Positions 43,346 to 56,089 of a stretch of DNA of 64,000 nt are shown here, piece after piece. The DNA comes from Deinandra increscens subsp. villosa (taxonomy: Eukaryota; Streptophyta; Magnoliopsida; Asterales; Asteraceae): the NCBI GenBank assembly GCA_039602395.1, contig JBCNJP010000017.1:10678871-10742870 (forward strand). The letters run 5' to 3'. The notes below the pieces were generated by a model. The model made no database searches. It had not been told where the DNA came from and saw only the letters and a program-made list of their open reading frames with translations. The position numbers were made by a program, and so were the translations under genes. Numbering within the stretch: the stretch's first letter is position 1; each line of letters begins with the position of its first letter.

Positions 43346-46300
43346 CTAGTCAGTGACCCGGGTATATACCCGCGGCTGTTATATTAAAAAGAATTATACG
43401 AATAAAAATATGAAACAAAGATGAAAAGAAAAATAAAACTGAATAATACAAAAATCTAAAGAGCTCATAACTATTCAATAATATTAAATTTAAAGTACAA
43501 TCACCAAAATCAAAGTGAAGATCTGAAAAAACATTAACACTGGACAAACTACTCGTTTGCGCCTCATGAATCTCCAACCTATGTCTACTACCACCACCCC
43601 TAACAAAAGGCAACGTACATTTATTAGAAGAAGATGACTATGACGCAGAGGAACTCAACATAACAGGTTGCCTGACACGCCAACAGAATTTGACTACCTG
43701 AAGAACGAAACACTTGAGGTGGAGAGCAAGTATCAATATCATAAACCACTACAGACTTACCTTTTGGATCCATAACACAAACCAGCTAGCAACAAAATAA
43801 CAGCAATAAAAACAGATGATAACCAACGATAAATATAAAGACAGATTAGAAAAACCAAGCCATCTGACAATGCAAGCGGACCAGCACAGAGAGAAAACCT
43901 GCATAAACAAAAAACATTAGCATCTTATTAATAACCAGAACAAAAGAGCATAAACAAAAACGTTAGTATAGAATGCAAATCAATCAAGACTCAAACACAG
44001 TTTATATCTCAGTTCCCCTTTTCCACATAAGAATTGATCATGGTTATAAAGGTTGAAATTAATTTGTATAGAATGCAAGTCAATTGAATATTTGACTTTT
44101 ATGTTACAAAGCATATTATTTGCCATCATGTCTTCCTAGTGATAATTACATAAGTAAGTCTTATTGTTATACAATTTTCAATACATTTGTGAGTGAAAAA
44201 GCCTAATTGCCGAAAAAAGAACAATTATTCTTTATGTTTAATCTTCATAATTTACCAGTATCTCATGATAGTTTTCTTCATGAACGATGATCACAATAGA
44301 AGTAACATATGATTACAAATATAGACAAAAGGAAGAATAAAAACCTGAGCAGGGGCACCATAGAGTTCCGTTATCATTGTTGTCCATCAAGGTCATTTCC
44401 AAGAGTTCCTACAATAGAAACACACGTTATAAATTAAGTTCTTCCATAATTCTATCTAAAAGCATTATTCCCTCTTGATGAATACATGATTCTTTCGAAA
44501 GGTATCTAACCATTCCATCAAATCTCTTAACCTACAAAAAAATCTTGCAAGAGTGAGGGTAAAACCATATCCATTCAACAGAACTCTCTGTAGCATGTGT
44601 GCATACGTGTTGATACAACTACTTGATTGTATCGCTTAGTAGCTCCATAATAGAAAAAATAAAAACAAAATTAAAATGAAAAAAGAAACCAAAATCATTC
44701 ATGTTACTTTAAATCAAACACATAAAAAACAAAATTCTTTAACCATAAGTTGACTGAAGAAACACTGAGTTCCTTTGGTACATCAACAGACACTTGCATA
44801 ATTTCCTGTGACTTCATTTGCTTACTTGGGAAGTTTCATTGCTTTTTTTCCTTACACAGATTTATATAAGGGCTGAATCCATGAAAATAAACCAAATCAA
44901 ATCAAACCATAGAAGTAAGCTGCAACATGTGATAGAAGTTAAATAGCACAAAAATTGACCATCGAGTAAACCCATTTAATCCTACATGTACATATTAAAC
45001 AAATTACCAACTTTGTGTAACCTACTAAATCTGACTCATGCTATCAATTTCCTTAGTACTTGATGATTCAACATATTAATGGATTCTATGAGAAATGGAT
45101 TTACCTTATCAAGGTCCAAACCAGAAGTGTCATCACCAAATCTCTATATAAAAAGAAGCAAAATATAAGGATAAGCAATTGAAATGGATTTTGTGAAAAT
45201 TATTAGATGTGTTAGAGATAAGCATGGATACCAGCTATCATACCAAATTTATATGTAGTGTAAACAACACCCTCTATAGTATCTTGAAGTGTGATCTCCT
45301 CCTTTGAAGTGATGTGCTGATCTGTAGAAGATTTGTATCAGCAAACCAAAATGCTAAGAAAATGAAGACACAATATTTTTTTGCATTGTTAATTCTACTA
45401 CTTTTCCTATTCTAATCCACCAAATCAAACAGGTTTAATGAGGTTGTTTCTTTGTTGCTCTTCTTCAAAGAAATACACCAATCAGAAAAAGGAAATAACC
45501 AACCATATTTAGTCACTGACTAAACTTCTTTGTTTTGAAGGTGGAACACTGTGATTACTCAACCCATGAGATCTAGAAACAATAGGTCACGTAACTTTAT
45601 CAAACATTAAGGTTTACTCCCTTCTTTTGTTTCCAACGTAAAATTGGTACAAAAATTGGTATAAAAGAAGTAAACATGTAATTTAATTAGTATATAAAAC
45701 CGTAATCCTACAATCAATATATCAAAAATATATAGACAATTAGATATCAGGTGATTCAAAAAATATATGAATTTTAGAATCAGTATATCAAAAGGAGTTT
45801 AATTCATTCAAATACTAATGCACACATTTTTTTAGACCAGGCCCTCAAGTGCTTTTACACTTTTTAGAGCATAGTTGTATCATTAGTGACTAAAAAGCAT
45901 TTTCACAAACAGTAGCAGATGACAGTGTAAACACTTACCAAACGTAAAGCCGTAGGAGGAAGCATTTTCACCTCCACTACCAGAAATGTAAACCTTGCAG
46001 CCATATATTTAATCTCCTAGAATCAAAGTGGCAATACACATAAACACAGTGGCAACCTAATTAAAACAGAACCAAAACTGAGACAGAACCTATTGTAGAG
46101 ATTTTTACTATTTCAAATAACACTATTTAAAACACCACAATGTGAAAATATGTCCTTGTGCTCTTGACCCAAAATCACATAGTAGCAGGGACAAAAGCAC
46201 ATAGGCAATAGACATAAACAAAGTTTCATATAATCAAAACAGTACCTGATTAAAACAGAACCTAATGTAGAGCTTTTGGAAATTTAAAATTAGATAGTTC

Positions 46301-47060
46301 ATATAAGTAACCATTTAAAAGAGAACATACTCAACAGAAACATTGTTTAACAAAACCAGATAGTTCATGTAACAATGTGATTTTTGTAGCTTAAGCCTTT
46401 AACATAAACAAAGTTCAAATCGTGAGAATTACGAATCATTATTTTAAATATTAGTCTAATGACACAGAGAGGACGATAAAGAAGATCAGATAGTGAGTAG
46501 AAGCAGAGAAATTCTTACCAAAACCTCCTGACAAAGAAACCCTAGAAATCAGATAAAAGATTCAATAATCGGATAAAACATTCAATTATCATCAAGACGA
46601 AATCGGAAGTCACTCTATATCATAAGAACGTACCTGCGTTACAATCTTTGATGTAGAATACATAAATCTTCAACATAAACAACGTTAGAATACATAAAAT
46701 CATTGAAAATTAAGAAAAGATCGAACATCCTACCTTTCGATTATCTCGCGATTCATTGGAGCGGCAAGCGGAGAGAGAGAGTGTGTTTGAAAACCCTAAT
46801 CTTCGAGAGAGATAAATGACGAACGAATGAAGATTTGGATCTTAAATATGTCGGGTTAAAAATATTCGGATCCTAAAATGGGCATAAAAGATCCGCGCGA
46901 GTTTCACAAATTTAAGCTTAATAAATTAATTGTAAATTCTAAGGAAATGACACATCAGCCAAATCCCATGTGGCACACTTTAAATTGTGCCATTTGGACA
47001 GTAAAAACTTGTGTTTAATATATATGTATGTATAAATGTATAGATGTATAGATGTATAGA
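43346..47060 (-). mobile_element. Gene-carrying Helitron (H3)
   Basis: The 3' end (- strand) has the stem CGGGTAT/ATACCCG (43359-43372) before CTAG (43349-43346). The 5' end is probably TCTATACATC at 47060, after which (TA)n begins. The 3.7-kb interior reads, on the - strand, like a 5' UTR with exon- and intron-like blocks. No Rep/helicase gene was seen, so the element is non-autonomous. Confidence 0.62.
44347..46756 (-). pseudogene. Captured gene fragments with exon-like blocks, function unrecognised
   Basis: On the - strand a short ATG exon (46756-46734, MNREIIE) has a GTAGG donor. Further exon-like blocks have GT-AG borders. Block 45993-45939 reads VYISGSGGENASSYGFTF and runs in phase into 45321-45244 (TSKEEITLQDTIEGVVYTTY). 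A block near 45147-45106 (FGDDTSGLDLDK) runs in phase into 44404-44347 (ELLEMTLMDNNDNGTLWCPC). The junction between the second and third blocks does not keep frame, so the copy is degenerate or my borders are wrong. A further start-like block (MDPKGKSVVVYDIDTCSPPQ) lies near 43700-43765. I do not recognise the parent gene. Confidence 0.45.
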
Positions 47061-47074
47061 TATATATATATACA

Positions 47075-47577
47075 CTAGTTTTTTATACCCGTGCGACGCA
47101 CGGGTGGATTTTAAAAAAATGAATCCAAAATTTAAAATATTATAATAAATGTAATTCAATAATTGGGATTAAAGAATAAAACGAACGTTCGACGTTAACT
47201 TTGTAGATGGACTGGTTGTAGAAAAGCTGGATTTTTTGCTTTAACTTCTTTGTCATGGGTAGCATGCTGAGCTTGCTTTGCCTCCTTAGCTGCTAAATTA
47301 CCACTAACGTGTGATTTCAATGCCTCCACATCTGATGGATCCTCAACCTTGAAAAATAGTAACAACCGTTGTAATATGTTCCTAATGATTATTAAATTTT
47401 GATTGAAGTGTCGTTTCGATCAACTTAAGGGTAAACCGGGTTACACTTTAATACCAGTGCGACGGACAGACAGGTTTTAAAAAAATTAATCCAAAATTTA
47501 ATATGTTATAATAAAATGTAATTCTATAATGAACCCAATAAAAATGAATCCAAAATTCTAATAAAATATATTACTTC
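47075..47577 (-). mobile_element. Helitron 3' end (H4), interrupted by the Tekay element
   Basis: The hairpin CCCGTGCGACGCACGGG (47088-47104) lies next to CTAG (47075-47078) in - orientation, the classic plant Helitron terminus. A second, degenerate copy of the terminus and adjoining sequence occurs at about 47440-47530. The element runs into the Tekay insertion at 47578 and probably continues after 62972. Confidence 0.62.
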
Positions 47578-50174
47578 TGTCACACCCCCAAATAACCACT
47601 AACGGAGTTTATACCGTTAAGGGGTGCGGCTAGACCAGGATCCACAACCATTAGTTAAAAATACTAAATGAATCAGAGTTAGTTCAAAAATCAGTTATAA
47701 AGTAAAGTCTCAAATACAAACGCAGCGGAATAAAATATTGTCTTAGCACTAACCACGTGCTTTACAAATCCTTTGTTTAAAATTCTCAATTAAGTTTAAC
47801 AGAAATAAAATTGTCTTCACATGCCATGCCAACCCGCTCCGGATACTCCTTAGCGATCTGTAAAAGTTTAAACCACGTAAGTGTCAACCTAACGGTTGGT
47901 GAGTTCACGGTGGGCTTGTCATGCATTGGCCCGGTCTCATAATCATAATTTGTATCAAGGTATACTAACATAGTATTTGTTTGTGAAAAGCAATGCTAAA
48001 TGTTATGTCTTAGTTTATAAAGGAATTGTCCGTGACCTACGTCATCGGGTATGAACTAGTTTTGTAAAGTTAAAGTGCTCAACCGATATCGCGGGTAGCT
48101 AATCCGTTGTTCCATGCACTAAGGAAGTTTGCACCAAAGCTGACTATAAATTATTGTAGTGGCCGTGCCATCTAGTACTACGGACCTACGTCATCGCGGT
48201 TTTGCCTCCCTCGTGTCCTCTCGGGATCACGGTCAAATAGGCTGATATTGTACCTCCGTGCACTCCCCGTGCCACGGGGCGGAGTTTGTCAAACTCCAGT
48301 AGATCTACCCAACATCCCCTCGCTTTACAATTACTGGTACAATTAATTGAGGACTTTTAAGTTTTCAAGGCATCCTTAGAAATCATGTGATATCATGTGG
48401 TTTAGACTTTAACCTACACTAGCCATATTAAAACAGTTTACCGGATTCTCATGAATCTCAAAGGTGTTTTCAGTTTCGTTTTAGAAATCGTTGTTTTGGT
48501 AATTCGCAAGTGCTTCCCATAAAGCACTTCAAGTTCATCAGGTGGGTGCCGAACACTCCAAGTTTTCAAGTTTATCAGGGAGGTGCCTAGCACTCTCGAG
48601 TTGTCAGCATTGTTTTACTTTTAGGTATTCGGTGTGACCCAAACGGGTTCACGGTAATCGGGTTAGTGACACTCACCTTTGGTTGCACTGCTACACTTGC
48701 TAATAATCCAAGTATTGCTTATCGAAGACCTATGAACACGTTTAGGTCTTAAGTATTAGTTTTGTGTCTAATCTTTACTTAACGTCACTATGGCCCATAA
48801 CATAGCACGTTGGAACTATGACTCGACATACAGACACACGACACCAATGGTTGATCATAAATAAGGGTTCATATATATCAGAAGTCAAAGCATGTATTAA
48901 CATGGCATAATCATGTAAGTCATGGCATAACATTCAAGCAAATTGCACAAGTTTGGATTCTGGTCTCAGTTTCGCTAGCAGTTTCGCTAGTCAGTTTCGC
49001 TGTGTGCACGGGCAGTACTTTCGCTAGGCAATACCCGATGACACAGTTTCGCTAGGCTAGTTTCGCTCGAAACTGTTGGCACAGTTTCGCTAGGCTAGTT
49101 TCGCCCGAAACTGGTTTGAACTTTCGTTCAGGGAATTTCGCTCGGTAGATTCGCTCGAGCTGGTCTGGTTGGTTTTCCCGGCGACACTGCAGTTTCGCTG
49201 CATAGTGTCGCTGGATGAAGATATACATAGTTTCGCTGGACAGTTTCGCCCAAAGAACAAGACAGTTTCGCTGGTCGCGAAAAACATACGGATCAGCCTA
49301 AAAATCAACCTAACAGCTTCCATTTTACATGCAATTCATTGTTTAGCATACATAGGCATTTACCAACATAAATCAGTAAGCTTTAACACCTTAAACATGC
49401 ATTTTATCATCAAATCACCCAAAATACATTTAAAACCCTAAAATGACTAAAATGGCACAAATCTTTATCATGGATCAGTTTTACACGTAAAGTTATCAAC
49501 TTTATGGTAGATCTAGCATTCCTAAGCATTCCTACAGAAGATCTAATGATATCATGAAGGTTTAAGCATGCTTTATGAAGAAATACATAGAAAACACATA
49601 AAAATGGCATAAAGGAAAGGTTTTGGGACTCACGATTCGATCAGGGAATCGAATGGATGTTGTCTTGGGCCGAGATCTTGGTTTCTCTTGATGGTTTTCG
49701 GCTGACCAGATTTCCAGAGAAGAATGTGTGTGTGTGTTTGTGGTGTAAATGAGGCAAATAGGAGAACTAGGGTTTATTAAGATTATTTATATCAGGGGCT
49801 AGTTTCGCTGGCAGTTTCGCTGGCCAAGCGAAACTAGCTCTGGTCACATTTAACTGATTTGGTTTAGCTGGCTACCGGGCGACACTACAGTTTCGCCCGG
49901 TAGTTTCGCTGGCTGCACAACTCAGGCAATTTTCACATAATCAAGGAATTACAACTTGTCATGCTATTCATAATATTAAATCATGCGTTTAAATCACATT
50001 GCACATAATGACAACAATAAATGAACACATAACACATATGGGCGGGTTCGGTGATCAACCAAAGGACGTGGACGTATTCGGCCTAGTTAAGCATTAGTTA
50101 CTAAGTTAACACTTATAACGTAACTAATGGGGTTTGTCTAACGGAAGTTAACCTTGGAATTCTCGGATGTCACA
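47578..50174 (-). repeat. 3' LTR of the Tekay element
   Basis: On the + strand it runs TGTCACACCC...GATGTCACA. A TATA box in element orientation (TATAAAT, 49791-49785) lies about 385 bp from the U3 end. Clusters of AGCGAAACT words lie on both sides of it. A single CCCAAACGGGTT word near 48640 matches the unit that is tandemly repeated in the solo LTR at 31288. Confidence 0.95.
48975..49916 (-). promoter_or_regulatory. Clusters of AGCGAAACT repeats around the LTR TATA box
   Basis: About 14 exact or one-off copies of AGCGAAACT (TTTCGCT on the + strand) lie at 48975-49275, in the transcribed part of the LTR. Five more lie at 49800-49916, just upstream of the TATA box in element orientation, one of them inverted. 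The same clusters recur in the 5' LTR at about 61768-62068 and 62593-62709. Their position suggests promoter or enhancer elements, but function is inferred. Confidence 0.6.
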
Positions 50175-50321
50175 TCATCCCCTTGTAATTGGAATTTTCG
50201 TCCCGAAAATTATTCTTGCGTCGTAGCGTTCGCAGCATCGGCTGTCGTTGCTGGGGAAAGAAAGCAAAAGTTTTAGGGTCATCACATCCTCCTCCTGTTA
50301 CTGGAATTTTGGTCCCCAAAA
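50175..50321 (-). promoter_or_regulatory. Polypurine-tract region, duplicated
   Basis: In element orientation the purine-rich AAGGGGATGA abuts the 3' LTR start TGTGACATCC. A second, similar block about 105 bp upstream (50280-50325) reads GGAGGAGGATGTGATGACC and shares the preceding GGAATTTT-type sequence. It looks like a duplicated PPT-LTR junction. Confidence 0.6.
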
Positions 50322-53300
50322 TTAAATCATACCTTGAGTTTCCGCGGACGTTTGCTCGAACAAGTGAGGATACTTTTTCTTCATCTGATCCTCTCGTTCC
50401 CAAGTATATTCAGGTCCACGCTTTGAGTTCCATCGCACCTTGACGATCGGAATCTTGCTACGTTTGAGGGCTTTCTCCTCGCGTCCCATGATTTCTACAG
50501 GTTGCTCGATAAATATCAGATGTTCATCAATTTCCAATTCCTCCAAAGGAATTATTTCAGTGTTTTCAGCCAGACATTTCTTTAAGTTAGAAACGTGAAA
50601 CACGTTGTGAACTCCATCGAGTTCAGCAGGGAGTTGCAATCGGTAGGCCACCGGGCCTACTTCCCCGATGATTTCAAATGGACCGATATAGCGAGGATTT
50701 AACTTTCCACGATTTCCGAAGCGTATCACACCTTTCCAGGGAGATACCTTCAATAGCACCTTGTCGCCTACCTCGAACTTCAAAGGCTTACGGCGTTTGT
50801 CGGCATAGCTCTTTTGTCTGTCACGTGCTGCGGCTATCCGCTTTCTGATTTGAATGATCCGTTCAGTCGTATCATGAATGATTTCCGGTCCAGTGAGTCC
50901 TTTCTCACCCGTTTCGGCCCAACACACGGGCGATCTACACTTTCTGCCATAAAGAGCTTCAAAAGGTGCTGCACCAATGCTTGAATGATAACTGTTGTTG
51001 TAGGAGAACTCCACCAACGGAAGGTGAGCCTCCCAGTCTTTACCAAAGTCGAGAACGCAAGCTCGGAGCATGTCTTCTAGAGTCTGAATAGTGCGTTCCG
51101 TCTGACCGTCGGTCTGCGGGTGATAAGCTGTACTCATATCTAGTCTGGTTCCCAGTGCTTCTTGCATGGATTGCCATAATCGGGAAGTAAATCGAGGATC
51201 TCGATCTGAGATAATAGTCTTAGGCACTCCATGACGTGCCACAATCCGGTCGATGTACAGCTTAGTTAACTTATCCATGTTGTCACTTTCTCTCATTGGG
51301 ATAAAGTGTGCAGATTTGGCTAATCGATCAATGATAACCCAAATCGCATTCGGTCGATTCGATCGATGAGGTAATCCTGTTACGAAATCCATGGAAATAT
51401 CCTCCCATTTCCATTCTGGGATCTTTGGTTGCTGCAATAGCCCAGAAGGCTTTTGGTACTCAATCTTAACCCTTGAGCATGTTAAGCACTTAGCCACATA
51501 TCGCGCGACGTCAGCTTTCATATTCGGCCACCAATACAAGTTCTTCAAATCTTGGTACATTTTATCCGATCCAGGGTGCACCGAATACCTTGATTCGTGA
51601 GCCTCGTCCATCACGAGCTCACGAAGATTTCCAAGTAAAGGAACCCAAATTCTATCATTATAATATCTGAGTCCGTCAGACTTAACTTCAGAGTTACCAT
51701 CTACACCACGCAGTGCTTCAGCTGCGAAGTTTTCTTCTTTCAAAGCTTCTCGTTGGGCATCGCGGATCCGATCCGGCAATCCCGTGTGAATGGTAAGTTG
51801 CAGCGCTCGTACTCGTCGAGGCTTTTCATACTCTTTCCGACTTAATGCATCAGCCACAACATTGGCTTTTCCCGGGTGATATTTGATTGCTAAGTCATAA
51901 TCATTCAGTAGTTCGACCCACCGTCGCTGTCGCATATTGAGATCCTTCTGTTCAAAGATGTGCTGTAAGCTTTTGTGATCGGTAAATATCGTGCACTTTG
52001 TTCCGTAGAGGTAGTGTCTCCAAATCTTGAGTGCATGAATAACGGCTCCCAATTCCAAATCATGCGTTGTATAGTTCTTCTCAGTATCCTTTAGTTGCCT
52101 GGACCCATAGGCAATCACTTTATCTCGTTGCATCAACACGCAACCAAGTCCTTGAATAGATGCATCACAGTAAACCACAAAGTCGTCAATCCCATCGGGT
52201 AACGCAAGAATTGGAACTGAACATAACATATATTTAAGAGTCTGAAACGCGCGTTCTTCTTTTTCACCCCATCTGTATTGCACTCCTTTGTGCGTTAAAG
52301 CCGTTAAGGGTTGAGCCAATTGCGAGAAACCCTTAATGAATCTTCGATAATATCCGGCAAGTCCCAAAAATTGTCGGATTTCGGTCGGCGCTCTCGAGGT
52401 AGGCCAATTCTTGATAGCTTCCACTTTTGCTGGGTCGACATGAATTCCATTATGATCGACAATGTGTCCAAGAAATTGGACTTCACGAATCCAAAAATCG
52501 CACTTTGAAAACTTAGCATAGAGCTGTTCCTTGCGGAGCAATTCCAAGATAAGTCGTAGGTGCTCCTCGTGTTCTTCCTTCGTCTTGGAGTAGATCAAAA
52601 TATCATCGATGAAAACTATCACAAACTTATCGAGGTACGGCTTGCACACTCGATTCATCAGATCCATAAATACGGCCGGCGCATTGGTTAGCCCAAACGG
52701 CATAACCAGGAATTCGTAGTGACCATACCGAGTTCTGAAAGCAGTCTTGGGGACATCCTCATCACGAACACGAAGTTGGTGATATCCAGACCGTAGATCA
52801 ATCTTTGAGAAGTAGCTCGAACCTTATAGCTGATCGAAGAGATCGTCGATTCGAGGAAGTGGATACCGATTCTTGATAGTGACCTTGTTAAGCTCTCTAT
52901 AGTCAATACACATTCGGAACGTTCCATCTTTCTTCTTAACAAATAATACTGGTGCTCCCCATGGAGACGAACTTGGACGAATAAATCCTTTGTCGAGCAG
53001 CTCTTGAAGTTGCGCGGAGAGTTCGTTGAGTTCACTTACTGCCAATCGGTAAGGTGCGCGTGCAATCGGAGACGCTCCGGGAACTAAGTCGATTCCAAAC
53101 TCCACTTGTCGAAATGGAGGCAAACCAGGCAGATCTTCAGGAAATACATCTTGGAAGTCGCGGACTATCGGGTAGTCGTCGATTCTGCGCTCGGGAAGTG
53201 TCGAATCGGTGACGTTTGCAAGAATCGCGAAGTGACCTTTACGAAGGCACTTTTGAGCCTTGAGAAACGAGATAATACCGGTTACTGTTCCACCTCTTTC

Positions 53301-55040
53301 ACCTTGGACCGTTAACACTTCTCCTCCTTCGAGTGGGATACGAACCACTTTTTCTTGACATAAAATTTCAGTGCGGTTTTCAGATAACCAATCCATTCCT
53401 ACTATAACATCAAAACTACCAATCGGGAAAGGCATAAGATCGATTCCTAACGTATGGCCAGCTAGTTCTAACTTACAGTCCTTAACTATCTGAGTCGTAT
53501 CATGAAGTTTACCATTTGCTAGCTCTACCACATACTTAGCGTCTAGGGCAATAGGTTTAGCATTAATTAACTTAGCAAACTTAGTGGAAATAAATCTTCT
53601 CTCAGCACCAGAATCAAATAATACAGTAGCAAAGAAACCATTAAGGATGAATTTACCGTTAATCACGTTGGCATCATTGCGAGCTTCACCCTGACCCATG
53701 ACGAAAGCTCGACCTCTACCATTTCCACCATTCCCGTTATTACCATTTCCGTTGCCATTCCCATTACCATTCCCACCGTTATTTCCTTGATTTCCACTAC
53801 CCTGTCTTCTCAGCTGCGGGCAGTCTCTTTTAATGTGGCCTTGGGCACCACATTCAAAACAGCCACGGGCTCCACCATTGTTGTTCTGATTGTTTCCTTG
53901 CCCGTTGCGGTTGTTCCCATAGTTGTTGTTTCCATGATTGTTGTTGTTCCTCCTGGGGCGGTTTTGTTGCTCAGGTAGAGTTGCCCAACAGTCTTTTGCT
54001 TCGTGGCTTCCTTTGCCACACCTTTCGCAGCTCAGATTCTTCCTACAATTACCAGCATGATGCTTTCCGCACTTGTTGCACAGAGGCAGGTTACCCCTGT
54101 AGTTGCTTTGGCCATTGCCACCCTGGCGGTAGTTACCACTGTTGTTCCCAGACCTCTTGCTTTGGCTTTGGGAGTTGAAAGACCTCCCAGTGCTGTTTCC
54201 AACACTCTGATTGTTCATTGAGTTCTCAGGAGCTTCATCATCAGCTTTTCTTTTGCCACTTAAGGCAGTCTTCCCAGTGGCTTTCGCAGGAATTGTACCC
54301 TTCTCAACCTCCTGATCAGTAAGTTTGTGAGCCAAACGGATGGCTTGCTGCACGGTTGCGGGGTTGCTGGCGGTCACCAAACTCTTGATTTGAGGCGCGA
54401 GGCCTTCCAGATAACGCTCAATGCGTTTGAACTCAACATCCACCATTGTGGGGCACAGGACCGCGTACTCATGGTAACGCGCAGTGTACTGCTCAACTTC
54501 AGACCCAATCATCTTCAGGTTCAAGAATTCGCCCTCTAACTTCTTCACTTGGTCACGGGGACAGTACTCATCCATGATCAGTTCCTTAAATGCTTCCCAT
54601 TGCATGTTGTTAGCCGCATCAATCCCAATCATCTGGATCTCGGCGTTCCACCAGGAGAGAGCAGCTCCTTCAAAGGTACCAGTAGCAAACTTCACCTTGC
54701 TTTCAGCCGGGCAATTACACATGGAGAAAACCTTCTCGGACTTCTCGATCCACCTGAGGAGTCCTACCGCTCCTTCTTCACCCGAAAACGTTAGTGGCTT
54801 GCAGTCCATGAAGGACTTAAACGTGCAGTGGTGGTTTCCTGATGCATAAATAGTTCGGGTTTCAAATTTAAACAGGTCAAATATAATTCGCTTTGTGCCT
54901 TAACCGGCATAATAGTTACCCTGAGCGGCATATGCAGCTTGGACGGCTGCCACCGCGGCTTGCACGTGTTCGTTGATCATGGCTTGCAATTGTGCATGCG
55001 TCATGTTGATGTTGTTCCTTCCGTGTCCTCTTCCAGACAT
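50322..55040 (-). pseudogene. Tekay Gag-Pol polyprotein with chromodomain, two in-frame stops
   Basis: One frame of 1,572 codons starts at MSGRGHGRNNINM (55040). Gag has the GLLRWIEKSEKVFS and WWNAEIQMIG blocks, a Gly/Asn-rich region, and zinc knuckles (CNKCGKHHAGNC, CERCGKGSHEAKDC, CFECGAQGHIKRDC). The protease block is VLFDSGAERRFIS. RT has VFIDDILIYS near residue 811. RNase H, an HHCC integrase finger, an integrase core (DFVTGLP, ISDRDPRFTS, TDGQTERTIQ) and a chromodomain (IVKVRWNSKRGPEYTWE) follow. Two TAA codons interrupt it, at 54900-54902 in gag and 52824-52826 in RT. The second occurs where family members usually have Gln. The element cannot make a full Pol without readthrough, but relatives could mobilise it. 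Confidence 0.93.
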
Positions 55041-55597
55041 CTTGCTGAACAGTTAAAGTAGCCAGTGTTCAGTCACAATTATACTTTATACATATCCCAT
55101 AATATGTATATTAGCCATTTTCCCGTTATCCCTCTATTAGTCCAGAAAAATTTTGTGCAAAGTCGAGGCGTCGTCGAGGAACGTCGTAAGTCGTAAGTAG
55201 CTATCGTCGAAAGTCGGCTTCCCCATAAAAGTCACCGTCGGCGTAGCCATCGTAGTAGAAATCAGGACGTAGCGTGTAGCATCGTTTCGTTGTCGCTTTC
55301 CCCCAGAATATTGCGCGCAGTAGCGTCCGCGTTTCGTATTCGTGTGTGAAAATTTTCCCTAAGGTTTTCCGTTAGACTTCCTAGACACGGTCTATATATA
55401 TATTTATATATATATATACGTATACATACGTACTAAGCTTTTACTTACACAGCAGAGCGAGTATCCCAGGTTGGCACGTAAAAATTTTATTTTGGGAATT
55501 TGTTTATTCGTTTGTAACTAAGGTTTTCAAGTTGCAGTTTCCAAATCGTTTTCAAAATGATTCCAGTTCTCTGCAACTTATGGCTCTGATACCAATC
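55041..55597 (-). other. Tekay 5' leader with primer-binding site
   Basis: The region between the 5' LTR and gag holds TTGGTATCAGAGCCA at 55595-55581 (- strand), the initiator-Met-tRNA type primer-binding site, two bases from the LTR end. The rest is non-coding with many CGTCG words (55160-55330). Confidence 0.85.
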
Positions 55598-55635
55598 TGT
55601 CACACCCCCAAATAACCACTAACGGAGTTTATACC
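55598..55635 (-). repeat. 5' LTR of the Tekay element, inner piece
   Basis: 38 bp identical to the first 38 bp of the other LTR on the + strand. It ends with ATACC, the site where the copia element inserted. Confidence 0.95.
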
Positions 55636-56035
55636 TGTAGAGGCTAGATTATGAGGCTTGTAATATTAAATAAGTTGGGCTGGGCTTAGTGGGTTTCATT
55701 TAGTTTCATAGGCTAGTTTAATTGGGTTTACTATTGGGCTTGTTAGTGTTTATGATTGGCCCATGTGCATGTAAGAGGTGGTATAAATACCACCTCATGT
55801 TTATGATCAATGCAAGCTTTGATTTGAGTTTTGGTGTTCACGATTTCTTCATCTTTGGAGAGTTTACGATCAGATCTTCATAGCTTCGGATAGTAGACGA
55901 TTCTCATTCAAGACTTCATCTTTTCTCTAGATCTAGTCTTCTATTCTACTATTCTTCTTGAATCAGTCTCTCACGAGGATTCCGCACTCGTGTTTGATTA
56001 GTATATCGTGTGTTTGGGAGATTTCAGGACCTACA
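55636..56035 (+). repeat. 5' LTR of the gag-only copia element
   Basis: TG...CA ends, with the left end next to the target-site duplication and the right end one base before the PBS. A TATA-like GGTATAAATACC occurs at about 55780-55791. The last 67 bp (55969-56035) recur at 60337-60403. Confidence 0.88.
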
Positions 56036-56089
56036 ATTGGTATCAGAGCCAAGAAACAAGTGTTTCGAGGTTCTCACGATATAGATTCA

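Noticed and set aside
49090..49441. Short frames in the Tekay LTR that recur at 61883-62234
   Set aside because: Their recurrence comes from the LTR duplication, and they show no coding signature.
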